Positions 10,201 through 19,086 of a stretch of 64,000 bases of DNA are shown in pieces (the stretch's first letter is position 1; each line of letters begins with the position of its first letter). The translations under genes and the position numbers were made by a program. This DNA is from Fermentimonas sp. (GTDB taxonomy: Bacteria; Bacteroidota; Bacteroidia; Bacteroidales; Dysgonomonadaceae): assembly GCA_015478775.1 (NCBI GenBank), contig JADMKP010000004.1, forward strand, positions 62,001 to 126,000, given 5' to 3'. The notes below the pieces were generated by a model. The model had not been told where the DNA came from, did not search any database, and worked only from the letters and a program-made list of their open reading frames with translations.

Positions 10201-11735
10201 TGATTGCCAAAAGTGAGATCACCAAATATGTTGAATTTATTACCGGGTGAGTCCATATTAATGGTTGCAGCTACGTTATTGCCCTGATATAGACCATCAA
10301 AATTGATATCATTGTATGTAAACTCTTTATAATCAACCGACTGAATACTACCATCGGCAGCAACAGAAATAATACCTCCGCGTGGTATATCTACTTTTAC
10401 ATCTGTGCGCAAGGTGGTATTTCCTACACCGGCACCTTCACCGATTATATTTGCTACTTGGAAATTGTTGACTGCAACCGGCCCTTGTAAGTTTAGGTTT
10501 TTAAAACCTGTACTTATTCTTCCTACACCATTGAGATCTACACTGCCCTGCTCGGTTTTGACGTTACCATTATATCTAAATTGACTGAGCTTGCCAAATG
10601 CAGTAAGTTTTACACCTACATCACCCAAAGCAACCAATTGATGGACAGAACTATATTCAGGAGCCCAAACTTTTATAAGTGCTTCTAAATCTTTCTGATT
10701 GGTTTGAACCATTCTTAAATCTGCCCTTAGGTTGCTATTATTAAAGTTGCTGTAGTCAGATATCATTCCCGAAATATTTAATTTTGTATCGGTTCCATAC
10801 TCAAGTTCAAGTTTGGCAAGATTGGCCTCTGGCAAGGTACCATCTGCTTCAATATTTAGCGATAGCATCTTATCTAAACCATTTAGAGGTGAATAAAAAA
10901 TGCCAACATCTTTTGGATCTATCTGGTCGCTCGAAAGCTTTAAAGCGAATGCTTTAGTTCCTAAATGGTAACTAGCATCACGTAGTTGCAAATCGGTATG
11001 ATTTAATTCAAGGTGCAACCTCCTGCTCTTTAAAAGAGAGTCTTTGCCAACTATCTCTGCCTCTAGCTTATTGAGTAAAACGCCTGAGTTTATTTCGTTG
11101 AAACTTAACAGCTTCACCTTTGCACTCATATCATTTATAGATACAAAATCTGCAGATGCTCTGAAGTTTAAATTCTCAACTTCGATATGATTAGTGTTGA
11201 ACTGACCAGGTGTATGTGGTGCAGATAAGACATTATAGCTTAAATTTCCATTCTTAAGTATAACATCTTGGGCACTAATTTGCCAAGCTTTCTTTTCTAT
11301 TACTATTGTGTCTTTTTCAACTACAAGAGAATCGAGTATAAATTGAAAATTGAAGGGATCTTCGGGTGTATTTCTGTTAACATTGGCTACAAAATCCTCT
11401 AACACTACTTTATGTGCAGTTATCCTGTCTTTTAATAGGTCAAGTGCTCTAATTCTAACAGAGATGCTCTTGGTATATAATAGAGTATCTTGCTGTTGAT
11501 CTTCAACATAAAGTCCAATGAGCTCTACAGAATTGAGCATACGTATACGAATTCCTTCAAGCTGGGAATTCGTGCCTAGTATATTACCAATTTTATTTAA
11601 TGCAAAATCTGCTGCTTTTTTTTGCACTTGAGGAATGCTAAAGGTCAAAAAGAGTAATATATTAAGCAGTATAATACTGATAACAATAATTGCGAATATG
11701 CGTAATATCTTTTTAATCAATTGTAGTTTAGTCAA
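7206..11735 (-). CDS. TamB-like translocation and assembly protein (DUF490/AsmA-like)
   Basis: A 1509-residue protein with one N-terminal membrane helix (about residues 10-32) and a long run of repeating beta-strand segments, as in TamB and other bridge-like proteins that span the periplasm. The C-terminal third carries the conserved TamB block around GDYEINSGKFHYNLQNLRT and VNALLQIRGDLEAMDLQYDI. The length fits the family. Together with the overlapping TamA-type gene it should form the inner-to-outer membrane module; lipid transport is an alternative role discussed for AsmA-like proteins. The promoter must lie in the 120 bases before it, but I see no clear element there. Confidence 0.9.
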   Translation of the reverse strand: MTKLQLIKKILRIFAIIVISIILLNILLFLTFSIPQVQKKAADFALNKIGNILGTNSQLEGIRIRMLNSVELIGLYVEDQQQDTLLYTKSISVRIRALDLLKDRITAHKVVLEDFVANVNRNTPEDPFNFQFILDSLVVEKDTIVIEKKAWQISAQDVILKNGNLSYNVLSAPHTPGQFNTNHIEVENLNFRASADFVSINDMSAKVKLLSFNEINSGVLLNKLEAEIVGKDSLLKSRRLHLELNHTDLQLRDASYHLGTKAFALKLSSDQIDPKDVGIFYSPLNGLDKMLSLNIEADGTLPEANLAKLELEYGTDTKLNISGMISDYSNFNNSNLRADLRMVQTNQKDLEALIKVWAPEYSSVHQLVALGDVGVKLTAFGKLSQFRYNGNVKTEQGSVDLNGVGRISTGFKNLNLQGPVAVNNFQVANIIGEGAGVGNTTLRTDVKVDIPRGGIISVAADGSIQSVDYKEFTYNDINFDGLYQGNNVAATINMDSPGNKFNIFGDLTFGNQLAFIVKGDVEELDMRPFLMMENWKSPVLSTSIDANMSGNTIDDIAGTLIIDNTSIVDSNFIYNPGPIYLQALADEGEGKKIQLMSSFLEAEVTGDYYFTTIADEFKRQLQPHLPSLLQMAQTHTGSQSTTTYAYSQTSGNVSDLQSTGSDLQLSAGKNNFDFKITLNNTEDFSYTFALPFYNVEEATINGTIDMAQQTGLTLDAYVPRLMFGNNDVRQTNVNLNSRSSGVNLDLNSYLVQNNGYINAKLNSSVANDSIINRIGFDVEKSNSHADGELLISLGFNRNAMDELTTNITIHSTSVDFNNTKVDISEASIVYIKDRITIDNFGIRENEMLLLGIEGIASKSEADNIRIYFNNTELSNILAAFNVPNFSGSINGEIFVRQALETPMIRTEALRIENITVHSDTIGTLQIEGNWDQMFSGLSLSAELVNKGERKLNIGGFVPTGDNSPNPMDVNLTMENFELYALQPLAASALSELTGRLNSSINISGSLAEPITEGWLGIDEGKMKVAFTNVTYYMSDTIEISRDNVGLDGLVIRDQNGKTANLNLKLTHTNFGRLVYTAGITLDDFMLLNNKERTDLMVYGDMRISGKLNLTGSPNGIYGDANLTTESESELTFVLPQTAKATEYSGVIYINTEQEDSLAFLRIKDETTNKTNRRPATAIPIIMKATVNLTPLLEAKVVLDPTTGNALEVSGGGEISINYNSKSTPPVLLYGDYEINSGKFHYNLQNLRTIDFSIREGSRLTMEGNPMNTQFNIIAFLPVRADLAALSPTFTTEMVNTRVPVNALLQIRGDLEAMDLQYDIELPESTNDIQQRVNSFISDEETKILQFAYLATTGSFIPSEGSPDLNFGGSMFSKFAANTLSRGLDALFANALSDNWTVSTNLESVDGTLDNVRMGLDVSTRLLNNRLRLSTNLSYGDNSMMASEQAFMGEFELEYDLKNWLMLRAYNRANDRFYRRNPTTQGVGVVVTREAQSFRDLLRFRFIRPKDENE

Positions 11736-11856
11736 TAAATTTAATTATATCTTAATTAGATAAATATAACTTTTAAAGCATTCTTAAAGTTTACAATAAT
11801 ACAAAAAAAATAGATAGTTAATGAGTGCTGAATTTCATTTTAACCAATTTACATGA

Positions 11857-13185
11857 TTATTTGATGTTTTTCCATATGATGGAGCTATCACCATAACTTA
11901 GAAACCTGTAGTTGTTATTTAATGCATAATCATAGATACTCATCCAGTTCTCTCCTGCAAAGGCGGAAACAAGTAAAAGTAGAGTACTTTGTGGTTGATG
12001 AAAATTAGTAATTAACGCATCCGGATAATGAAACGTGTAACCTGGCGCTATCATCAATCTGGTAGATGAAATAAGGTTATCTTGTCCGCTTTTATCGAGA
12101 TAATCTATTATCGCTTGCAGAGAAGCTGAGGGGGTAAGAGATGTTGAAGGGTTAAGATAAGGCGAGGGATGGATTGAGCTATTTTGTGTCTCGTGTTCCT
12201 CCTCACACAGTTCTTCGTATGGCTCCCACTGGTTGACCGACAAATTGCTTGCACTAATTTTAGGATTTGAAATAAGTTTTTTACCGATGTAATATAAACT
12301 CTCGAGTGTACGCATAGAAGTGGTTCCTACAACCACGATTTTGCCTTTATGGTTATATATCTTATTAATTGTTTCCTTAGAAACCGAAAAGAACTCGTTA
12401 TGCATCTCATGCTCTGCAATATGTTCAGATTTTACCGGTTTAAATGTACCGGCCCCAACATGAAGAGTTACATGTGCAGTTTTGATCCCTTTCTCTTCTA
12501 ATGCTTTTAATATCTCGGGGGTGAAATGAAGTCCTGCCGTTGGTGCTGCAACAGAACCTTCTACGTGAGAATATACAGTTTGATATGTTTCATCGTCCGA
12601 ATCCTCCGCCTCTCTGTTTAAATACGGAGGAATGGGCAACTTGCCTGCTACCTCAATAATTTCGGGAAAAGTGTATTCTGAATTATCCCATGTGAATTTG
12701 ATAATTGAATCGGTTGTTGTAGATTGCTCACCTTGGGGGACAGTTATTCTTTCTGCTTTTAATGTTACACTAACTCCATTAATTTTTATGATCATATTAA
12801 GTGATCCAGATTTCCATCTACGCGAGTTGCCAACCATACATACCCATGAACAACTATGGGTTTGAGCAAAACTTTCGGTGTAGTCTGAAGGATTGAATGG
12901 TGAGAGACAAAAAATCTCTATACCTGCCCCGCTATCTTTTTTAAATAACAAACGAGCATGAATAACTTTTGTATTATTCATAATAAGTAGAGTATCGTTT
13001 GGAAGATAGTCTGTTAGATTGTTGAAAGTTTGAGATTGAATGCTCGTTCTACCTCCTTCTGCATCTCCATATATGAGTAATTTAGAATGATCTCTTACTG
13101 ATAATGGGTATTTAGCTATTTTATCGTCGGGAAGCGGATAATTGAAATCAGCAATTCTTATCTTATGGACGGTATCTTTTTTCAT
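11857..13185 (-). CDS. queA: tRNA preQ1(34) S-adenosylmethionine ribosyltransferase-isomerase
   Basis: Cytoplasmic enzyme that moves the ribosyl part of SAM onto preQ1 at the wobble position of tRNA, giving epoxyqueuosine. Typical blocks are FNYPLPDDKIAKYPL at the start, VEGSVAAPTAGLHFT (about 208-222), ITLHVGAGTFKPV-like HVTLHVGAGTFKPV (238-251) and DALITNFHQPQSTLLLLVSAF near the end. At 442 residues it is about 90 longer than E. coli QueA. Part of this is a polar, Glu- then Ser/Pro-rich insertion at about residues 305-356. The gene is divergent from the DUF2027 gene. Confidence 0.95.
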   Translation of the reverse strand: MKKDTVHKIRIADFNYPLPDDKIAKYPLSVRDHSKLLIYGDAEGGRTSIQSQTFNNLTDYLPNDTLLIMNNTKVIHARLLFKKDSGAGIEIFCLSPFNPSDYTESFAQTHSCSWVCMVGNSRRWKSGSLNMIIKINGVSVTLKAERITVPQGEQSTTTDSIIKFTWDNSEYTFPEIIEVAGKLPIPPYLNREAEDSDDETYQTVYSHVEGSVAAPTAGLHFTPEILKALEEKGIKTAHVTLHVGAGTFKPVKSEHIAEHEMHNEFFSVSKETINKIYNHKGKIVVVGTTSMRTLESLYYIGKKLISNPKISASNLSVNQWEPYEELCEEEHETQNSSIHPSPYLNPSTSLTPSASLQAIIDYLDKSGQDNLISSTRLMIAPGYTFHYPDALITNFHQPQSTLLLLVSAFAGENWMSIYDYALNNNYRFLSYGDSSIIWKNIK

Positions 13186-13205
13186 TTTTTAATTCATTTA
13201 TTCCG

Positions 13206-13213
13206 CAAAATTA
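13206..13213 (-). promoter_or_regulatory. candidate -7 element of queA
   Basis: On the - strand TAATTTTG matches TAnnTTTG, about 20 bases before the queA start. A TTTTTGTTG stretch about 20 bases further upstream could act as the -33 element. Confidence 0.55.
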
Positions 13214-13300
13214 CTCAACTTTGCAAGAGTCAACAAAAATATTTTCACCAACGGCTTTAATCTTATTATTTTGAAGGAGGTGAATTGAATAAACTACACG

Positions 13301-14401
13301 ATGAGAAAATTATATATAGGAGACAAAGTTAGATTCCTTAATACAGTGGGAGGAGGAACTGTGAAAGGTTTCCAAAACAAACAAATTGTAATAGTGGAAG
13401 ATGAGCATGGTTTTGATGTGCCTGTGCTTATTACCGAATGTGTTGTGGTGGAATCCGCTTCTGATGAGAAGATGGGCATGATTCCGGAAGAAAGTGATGA
13501 TAAGTCAGAAAATGAGACATATGAGCCTGTGAGCAGGGTTGGCAAAGAGAGTGAATCGCGACCAGAAGCTAAAGTGGATAGTTATTATGTACCTGAAGAG
13601 ACGGTTGAGGGCGAGAGCATTACGGCATGTTTAGCTTTTCTGCCTATGGATATAAAGAGCTTGTCCACAACTACTTATGAGGCTTATTTTGTGAATGATA
13701 GTAATTACTATCTATTTTTTAATTACATGAGCAGAGAAAATAACTCATGGAAGTCGCGCTTTTCGGGCACAGTTGAGCCTAACACAAAAATATTCTTAGA
13801 GGAGTTTGACAAGAGTGTACTTAATGATATCGAGAAGGTTGCAATTCAATATATCGCTTTTAAACATGAGAAAACTTTTAAGTTTAAAAATCCTTGTTCT
13901 GTTGAACTTCGTATTGACACAGTGAAATTCTACAAACTACATAGTTTTAAAGAGAACGATTACTTTGATGATAATGCAATTGTATATTATATAATGCGCG
14001 ATGATGTTCCTGAGAAAGAAATACTTGTATCCGCAGGAGATGTGGAGCGTGCATTGAAAGAAAAGCAGATTGAGCTGAAAAGACCCGCAAGGCAGCGTAT
14101 AGAGAGGAAAGAAAGGAATCCAATTATTGAGGTTGACCTGCATATAAATGAACTGCTTGACTCAACTGCAGGAATGGATAATGCAGCTATTTTGGAATAC
14201 CAGCTCAACAAATTTCATGAAACTATGAGAAATAGCTTGAAGTTTAAAAACAGGAAAATTGTTTTTATTCATGGTAAGGGCGATGGTGTATTAAAAACAA
14301 GTTTAATTAATGAGTTGAAAAAAAAATATCCTAGTTGTCAGTATCAGGATGCCTCTTTTCAGGAGTATGGCTATGGTGCCACTATGGTAATTATTAAATA
14401 A
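13301..14401 (+). CDS. DUF2027 protein with C-terminal Smr domain
   Basis: A 366-residue protein typical of Bacteroidota. The N-terminal 55 residues form a KOW/SH3-like DUF2027 region (YIGDKVRFLNTVGGGTVKGF). A middle beta-rich domain follows after an acidic linker (about 65-100). The C-terminal Smr domain (about 275-366) shows the DLH motif and HGKGDGVLKTSL nucleic-acid loop. Smr domains elsewhere nick or bind nucleic acid, in recombination control or ribosome rescue. Which of these applies is unknown. It is divergent from queA, and the lipoprotein gene starts 13 bases after its stop, so the two are probably cotranscribed. Confidence 0.88.
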   Translation: MRKLYIGDKVRFLNTVGGGTVKGFQNKQIVIVEDEHGFDVPVLITECVVVESASDEKMGMIPEESDDKSENETYEPVSRVGKESESRPEAKVDSYYVPEETVEGESITACLAFLPMDIKSLSTTTYEAYFVNDSNYYLFFNYMSRENNSWKSRFSGTVEPNTKIFLEEFDKSVLNDIEKVAIQYIAFKHEKTFKFKNPCSVELRIDTVKFYKLHSFKENDYFDDNAIVYYIMRDDVPEKEILVSAGDVERALKEKQIELKRPARQRIERKERNPIIEVDLHINELLDSTAGMDNAAILEYQLNKFHETMRNSLKFKNRKIVFIHGKGDGVLKTSLINELKKKYPSCQYQDASFQEYGYGATMVIIK

Positions 14402-14414
14402 AAACTAATAAATA

Positions 14415-15020
14415 ATGAAAAAAATAACTAAAACTCTAGTTTCTTTAATTGTTCTGTTTTCTTTAACCTTCACACCTTCGTGTGATGTAATGAATAATAT
14501 AGGGGGTGCTTACAGACTTTCGCAAAGTATTTATAAATATAGTTCACTGAACGATATTCAATTGGCTGGCATGAAGCTTGGCAATGCTTCTAGTATATCA
14601 ATTTCTAATCTTGCATCTATTGCAACAGTTTTGGCTGGTGGTAATTCGCAAACCATACCATTTAGCATGACATTAAATATGGATGTTACAAACCCTAACA
14701 CTGCAGCGGCATTTTTGGACGCTCTTGATTACCAAATAATTATTAACGATCTAGAGTTTGTTGAAGGTAAAATGGATATGCCCATTCGTATTGAGCCGGG
14801 TGAGACAAAGGTTGTTCCTATTCCTGTGAGTGTTGATTTAAGGAGTTTGATAAACCGCTACTCGCAAGAGAGAGTAACTAAAGAGATGAGCTCTTTTTTG
14901 GGTATCACACCTAATGAAACAACTGTTATGGTGAAGTTATGGCCTAAACTTACGGTAGGAAACACGTTGGTAAAGGTTCCTGCAGCCATTCCGGTGGAGT
15001 TTAAATTCGGCGGCAGATAA
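14415..15020 (+). CDS. LEA-like (WHy-type) lipoprotein
   Basis: A 201-residue predicted lipoprotein: signal peptide ending FTPSC with Cys23 as the lipid site. The mature part resembles the LEA type 2 / water-stress fold: a TLNMDVTNPNTAAAFLDALDYQIIIND strand pair of which DVTNPN is the hallmark, then a PIRIEPGETKVVPIPV stretch. Function is unknown; members are envelope proteins. It lies 13 bases after the DUF2027-Smr gene and 48 bases before hisS, which has its own promoter element in the gap. Confidence 0.75.
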   Translation: MKKITKTLVSLIVLFSLTFTPSCDVMNNIGGAYRLSQSIYKYSSLNDIQLAGMKLGNASSISISNLASIATVLAGGNSQTIPFSMTLNMDVTNPNTAAAFLDALDYQIIINDLEFVEGKMDMPIRIEPGETKVVPIPVSVDLRSLINRYSQERVTKEMSSFLGITPNETTVMVKLWPKLTVGNTLVKVPAAIPVEFKFGGR

Positions 15021-15029
15021 AAAAAGCAC

Positions 15030-15037
15030 TATCTTTG
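15030..15037 (+). promoter_or_regulatory. -7 element of hisS
   Basis: TATCTTTG, an exact TAnnTTTG match, lies 32 bases before the hisS ATG in the short gap after the lipoprotein gene. Confidence 0.6.
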
Positions 15038-15068
15038 TAGTTAATTGAATAAGTAAGAATTTAGTAAG

Positions 15069-16427
15069 ATGCAAAAACCCTCAATTCCTAAAGGTACACG
15101 TGATTTCTCGCCCGAAGAGATGGCGAAACGCAACTATATATTTGATACAATCAAAGAGGTTTATAAATTATATGGCTTCAGTCAGATTGAGACTCCAGCA
15201 ATGGAGAACCTAAATACTCTGATGGGGAAATATGGTGAAGAGGGTGATAAGCTTCTTTTTAAGATTCTAAATTCAGGTGACTTCTTGCGCAGCATGAGCA
15301 ATGAGGATATTGATGAAGGCAACTCTGTTAAGACTGCCAACAAGATATCTGAAAAGGGTTTAAGATATGATCTTACAGTGCCGTTTGCAAGGTATGTTGT
15401 GATGCATAGAAATGAAATAACTTTTCCTTTCAAGAGATATCAAATTCAACAAGTCTGGAGGGCCGATCGTCCGCAAAAGGGTCGTTATCGCGAATTCTAT
15501 CAATGTGATGCCGATATAGTTGGCTCGGACTCTCTTTTAAATGAGGTGGAACTGCTTCAGATAATTGATGAGGTTTTTACTCGTTTTGGCATTAATGTAT
15601 CTATCAGGATTAATAACAGAAAAATATTATCGGGTATTGCAGAAATAATTGGTGAAGCCGACAATATTACAGTTATCACTACAGCAATTGATAAGATTGA
15701 TAAAATTGGTGTAGAGAAAGTTAATGAAGAGTTAAGCTTAGCCGGTATTAATGATGCGGCGATACAAAAACTTCAGCCAATACTTCAGCTTAGTGGAACC
15801 ACAAGTGAGAAACTGCTTGAGCTAAGAGGTCTTTTTGAGGCTTCGGAGATAGGACAAAATGGTGTTGAAGAGATGGAGTATATTTTTAATAAGTGTGCCG
15901 CTCTTCAATTGAAAAACGAGCTTGTGCTTGATTTAACTCTTGCCAGAGGGCTTAACTATTATACTGGTGCAATTATTGAGGTGAAAGCGCTTGATGCGCA
16001 GATGGGCAGTATAACAGGTGGAGGAAGGTATGATAACTTAACTGGTATATTTGGACTTAAAGATGTTTCGGGTGTTGGTATTTCATTTGGTGCCGATCGT
16101 ATTTATGATGTACTCACCGACTTAAGTCTTTTCCCCAATAACTTTTCTCACTCTACCGATCTTTTGTTTGTTAATTTTGGAGAGAAAGAGTCTGACTTCA
16201 TATTACCCCTAATTACTAAAATGAGAAAATCAGGAGTACGCTGTGAGCTATATCCTGAGTCGGCTAAAATGAAGAAGCAATTATCGTATGCCGATACTAA
16301 TAATATCCCCTATGTTGCACTTATAGGGGAAAATGAAATGAAAAACAGTTCTGTTACTCTTAAGAATATGATTTCGGGTGAACAGAAAACTGTTTTAGTT
16401 GATGATTTAAAGAGGAAGTTTATTTAG
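15069..16427 (+). CDS. hisS: histidyl-tRNA synthetase
   Basis: Class II aminoacyl-tRNA synthetase charging tRNA-His, 452 residues. Motif 2 is seen as [28 protein letters not shown] (about 123-150; key residues R131 and the REFYQCD block). The histidine-specific motifs are [12 protein letters not shown] and [13 protein letters not shown], and the C-terminal anticodon-binding domain begins near residue 355. Its stop codon overlaps the end of the convergent cold-shock gene by 8 bases. The only tRNA gene in the window happens to be tRNA-His, 43 kb away. Confidence 0.97.
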   Translation: MQKPSIPKGTRDFSPEEMAKRNYIFDTIKEVYKLYGFSQIETPAMENLNTLMGKYGEEGDKLLFKILNSGDFLRSMSNEDIDEGNSVKTANKISEKGLRYDLTVPFARYVVMHRNEITFPFKRYQIQQVWRADRPQKGRYREFYQCDADIVGSDSLLNEVELLQIIDEVFTRFGINVSIRINNRKILSGIAEIIGEADNITVITTAIDKIDKIGVEKVNEELSLAGINDAAIQKLQPILQLSGTTSEKLLELRGLFEASEIGQNGVEEMEYIFNKCAALQLKNELVLDLTLARGLNYYTGAIIEVKALDAQMGSITGGGRYDNLTGIFGLKDVSGVGISFGADRIYDVLTDLSLFPNNFSHSTDLLFVNFGEKESDFILPLITKMRKSGVRCELYPESAKMKKQLSYADTNNIPYVALIGENEMKNSSVTLKNMISGEQKTVLVDDLKRKFI

Positions 16428-16863
16428 CTAGCTTTACGTCTACAGCATTTACACCCTTTAGTCCGTTTTCTAATCTATAGGTTACCAGGTCATCTTCTCC
16501 TATTCCATGCTCTGCATTGCTTTTATGGAAAAAGAACTTTCTTGGACTATTTGCTTCTTTGATAAAGCCAAAACCTCTGCTTTCATCATAGAAGTCTACC
16601 CTGCCTGTTGGGTCGCCTACTACCTCTACTACTTCTTGTGGAGGTATTGATATTTCGATATCTTCAAGTGCTATAGCATCGGCTTTTGAAGGTTCTGGAC
16701 GTTCGTCAGTGATTACACCGTGGGCATCAACATATGCAATCATATCTTCAAAACTATCCGTTGGTTGGTTCTTTCGAGCTTCTCTTCTTAATTGTTTCTC
16801 TTTTCTTTTCTGGCTTTTGTTTTTTTCTATTTCTCTTTTATTAAATGAATTTGATTTTGCCAT
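16420..16863 (-). CDS. cold-shock domain protein with long charged N-terminal extension
   Basis: A 147-residue protein. The C-terminal 70 residues are a cold-shock domain: [18 protein letters not shown] contains the RNP1 KGFGFI-type motif, and KFFFHKSNA the RNP2-type motif. The N-terminal 40 residues are Lys/Arg-rich and probably add nucleic-acid binding; an acidic linker joins them. A role as an RNA chaperone is likely from family knowledge. The gene is convergent with hisS with overlapping ends. A promoter element 120-130 bases upstream gives it a long 5' leader, as for other cold-shock genes. Confidence 0.9.
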   Translation of the reverse strand: MAKSNSFNKREIEKNKSQKRKEKQLRREARKNQPTDSFEDMIAYVDAHGVITDERPEPSKADAIALEDIEISIPPQEVVEVVGDPTGRVDFYDESRGFGFIKEANSPRKFFFHKSNAEHGIGEDDLVTYRLENGLKGVNAVDVKLAK

Positions 16864-16985
16864 TGTTTATTTTTAAGTTGTTTTTTGAGTTAATTTCTAT
16901 TATCGCTACAGATTGAAAGATAATTGTATGTCGGCAAGTCGTTTGATAGTCGACTATTTGAGTTTCAATATGTAATGCGAAGGTG
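16864..16985 (-). promoter_or_regulatory. long 5' leader of the cold-shock gene
   Basis: If transcription starts a few bases after the -7 element at 16986-16993, the mRNA has about 115 untranslated bases. It contains inverted GTCGACT / AGTCG-type pairs near 16934-16965 that can fold into hairpins. Long structured leaders act as temperature sensors in cspA-type genes; here this is inference. Confidence 0.35.
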
Positions 16986-16993
16986 CAAATTTA
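16986..16993 (-). promoter_or_regulatory. candidate -7 element of the cold-shock gene
   Basis: On the - strand TAAATTTG matches TAnnTTTG. It is the only good match between the two divergent genes on this strand. Confidence 0.5.
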
Positions 16994-17072
16994 ATAAAAA
17001 TTCTTGAATTTATCAAGCTCGATTTTTTTTGTCAATCAAAATACATTTTCTTTGCACAAAAAATTTGTTCAA

Positions 17073-19043
17073 ATGCTCTCTATAGAAAATATCACAGTTG
17101 AATTTGGTGGCTTCACTCTTTTAGATAAAATCTCTTTTGTTCTCAATAAAAATGAACGGGTAGCACTTACGGGTAAAAACGGTGCAGGAAAATCTACTCT
17201 GCTTAAGATTATGGCAGGTATACAATCTGCTACAAAAGGCAATGTATCAACCCCCAAGGATATAACTATAGGTTACCTTCCTCAACAAATGATATTGGAT
17301 GATAGCCGCACAGTTATGGAGGAGGCTTCACTGGCATTTGAACATCTGCAGCAGATGGATGAAGAACTGAATAGACTACACAATGAGATGGCAGAACGAA
17401 CAGATTATGAGTCTGATGCATATCATAAGATTATTGAAAAGGCAACCGACCTACAGGAGCTATTACAGATTTCTGATATTCATAACTTTGAAGCAAAAGT
17501 TGAAAAAACACTGATGGGACTTGGTTTTTCCAGAAGTGATTTCAATAGACCAACAAAAGAGTTTAGTGGTGGATGGAGAATGAGAATTGAGCTGGCTAAA
17601 ATATTGCTGCAATCTCCCGAAGTATTACTGCTTGATGAACCCACCAACCACCTCGATATAGAATCTATTCAGTGGCTTGAGAACTTTCTCTTAAATGAAG
17701 CTAACGCTGTTATGCTTGTGTCGCACGACCGCGCTTTTCTAGATGCTGTGACAAATAGAACTATTGAAATTGTACTTGGAGATGTACATGATTATAAGGT
17801 TAACTATTCTAAGTATGTTGAACTTCGAAAAGAGCGGAGAGAGCAACAAATAAGATCGTTTGAGAATCAACAAAAACAAATAAAAGAGACTGAAGATTTT
17901 ATTGAGCGTTTTAGATATAAGCCTACAAAATCAAATCAGGTTCAATCGCGAATTAAGCAACTTGATAAAATTGAGCGGATTGAGGTAGATGAAATTGATA
18001 GCTCAAGACTTAATCTTAAATTTCCTCCTGCACCTCGCTCGGGTTCCTACCCTGTTGTTATGGAAGATCTCTATAAAAACTATGGAGATCATATGGTTAT
18101 TAAAGATGTGAATCTGACTATTGAGAGGGGTGAGAAAATTGCCTTTGTAGGAAAAAATGGTGAAGGTAAATCCACCCTGGTTAAATGTATTATGAGCCAG
18201 ATAGATTTTGGCGGAAAGCTAGAGCTTGGACATAACGTAAGCATTGGTTATTTTGCTCAAAACCAGGCTCAGATGCTAGATGACAATCTTTCGGTATTTG
18301 AGACTATTGATGATGTGGCTATTGGGGATATTAGAACAAAAGTAAGAGATATACTTGGGGCCTTTATGTTTGGAGGAGAGGCATCTGACAAGAAAGTAAA
18401 AGTGCTTTCAGGAGGTGAAAGAAGTCGTTTGGCAATGATTCGTCTACTACTAGAGCCCGTGAACCTATTGATTTTGGATGAGCCTACTAACCACCTCGAC
18501 CTGGCATCTAAGGATGTACTTAAAAAGGCAATTTTGGAATTTGATGGCACTGCAATTATTGTTTCGCACGATAGGGACTTTCTGGATGGTTTGGTAAATA
18601 AAGTTTATGAGTTTGGTGGGGGCAGGGTGTTGGAGCATATTGGAGGTATCTATGATTATCTTTCTAAAAAGAAGCTCGACAGTTTGCAGCAGTTGGAGTT
18701 ATCAAAATCACCAACTAAACCTGCAACTGAGCCTGTATTGGGGACAAAAGTTGAATCGAAAGTAAATTCTAACTTATCCACAAATAAATTGTCGTATCAG
18801 GAACAGAAAGAGCTGAACAGTAAAATACGTAAAGTAGAGAGACAGATAGAGCAGGATGAAGTGAAGATTGAAGTATATGAGAATGAAATCTCGACAATGG
18901 AGGTTTATCTTGCATCACCCGAAGGTGCATCTGACATGAACTACCTTCAGAAATATTTGGATATCAAAAATAAGCTGGACAAGGTTATGAACAAATGGGA
19001 ACGCTCTACGTTAGAATTAGAGAAACTTCAGGAAGGCTTATAA
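17073..19043 (+). CDS. ABC-F family ATPase
   Basis: Soluble tandem-ATPase protein of 656 residues without membrane segments. Each half has a Walker A (GKNGAGKSTLLK, GKNGEGKSTLVK), an ABC signature (FSGGWRMRIELAK, LSGGERSRLAMIR) and LLLDEPTNHLD or LILDEPTNHLD, joined by a charged linker. The C-terminal 100 residues form a charged coiled coil, as in Uup/YdiF-type members. ABC-F proteins act on ribosomes or DNA branches; the exact role here is unknown. An in-frame TTG at 17004 lies upstream, but the ATG at 17073 starts exactly at the conserved MLSIENIT, and a promoter-like TTTG stretch with a TTTTCTTTG occupies 17029-17056, so I use the ATG. Confidence 0.93.
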   Translation: MLSIENITVEFGGFTLLDKISFVLNKNERVALTGKNGAGKSTLLKIMAGIQSATKGNVSTPKDITIGYLPQQMILDDSRTVMEEASLAFEHLQQMDEELNRLHNEMAERTDYESDAYHKIIEKATDLQELLQISDIHNFEAKVEKTLMGLGFSRSDFNRPTKEFSGGWRMRIELAKILLQSPEVLLLDEPTNHLDIESIQWLENFLLNEANAVMLVSHDRAFLDAVTNRTIEIVLGDVHDYKVNYSKYVELRKERREQQIRSFENQQKQIKETEDFIERFRYKPTKSNQVQSRIKQLDKIERIEVDEIDSSRLNLKFPPAPRSGSYPVVMEDLYKNYGDHMVIKDVNLTIERGEKIAFVGKNGEGKSTLVKCIMSQIDFGGKLELGHNVSIGYFAQNQAQMLDDNLSVFETIDDVAIGDIRTKVRDILGAFMFGGEASDKKVKVLSGGERSRLAMIRLLLEPVNLLILDEPTNHLDLASKDVLKKAILEFDGTAIIVSHDRDFLDGLVNKVYEFGGGRVLEHIGGIYDYLSKKKLDSLQQLELSKSPTKPATEPVLGTKVESKVNSNLSTNKLSYQEQKELNSKIRKVERQIEQDEVKIEVYENEISTMEVYLASPEGASDMNYLQKYLDIKNKLDKVMNKWERSTLELEKLQEGL

Positions 19044-19086
19044 CTTTAATTTATTCTTCAAAAACACTTAATCAATTCATTAACTT

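Noticed and set aside
17004-17072. N-terminal extension of the ABC-F protein from an upstream TTG
   Set aside because: This stretch is promoter-like and the conserved family start MLSIENIT begins at 17073.
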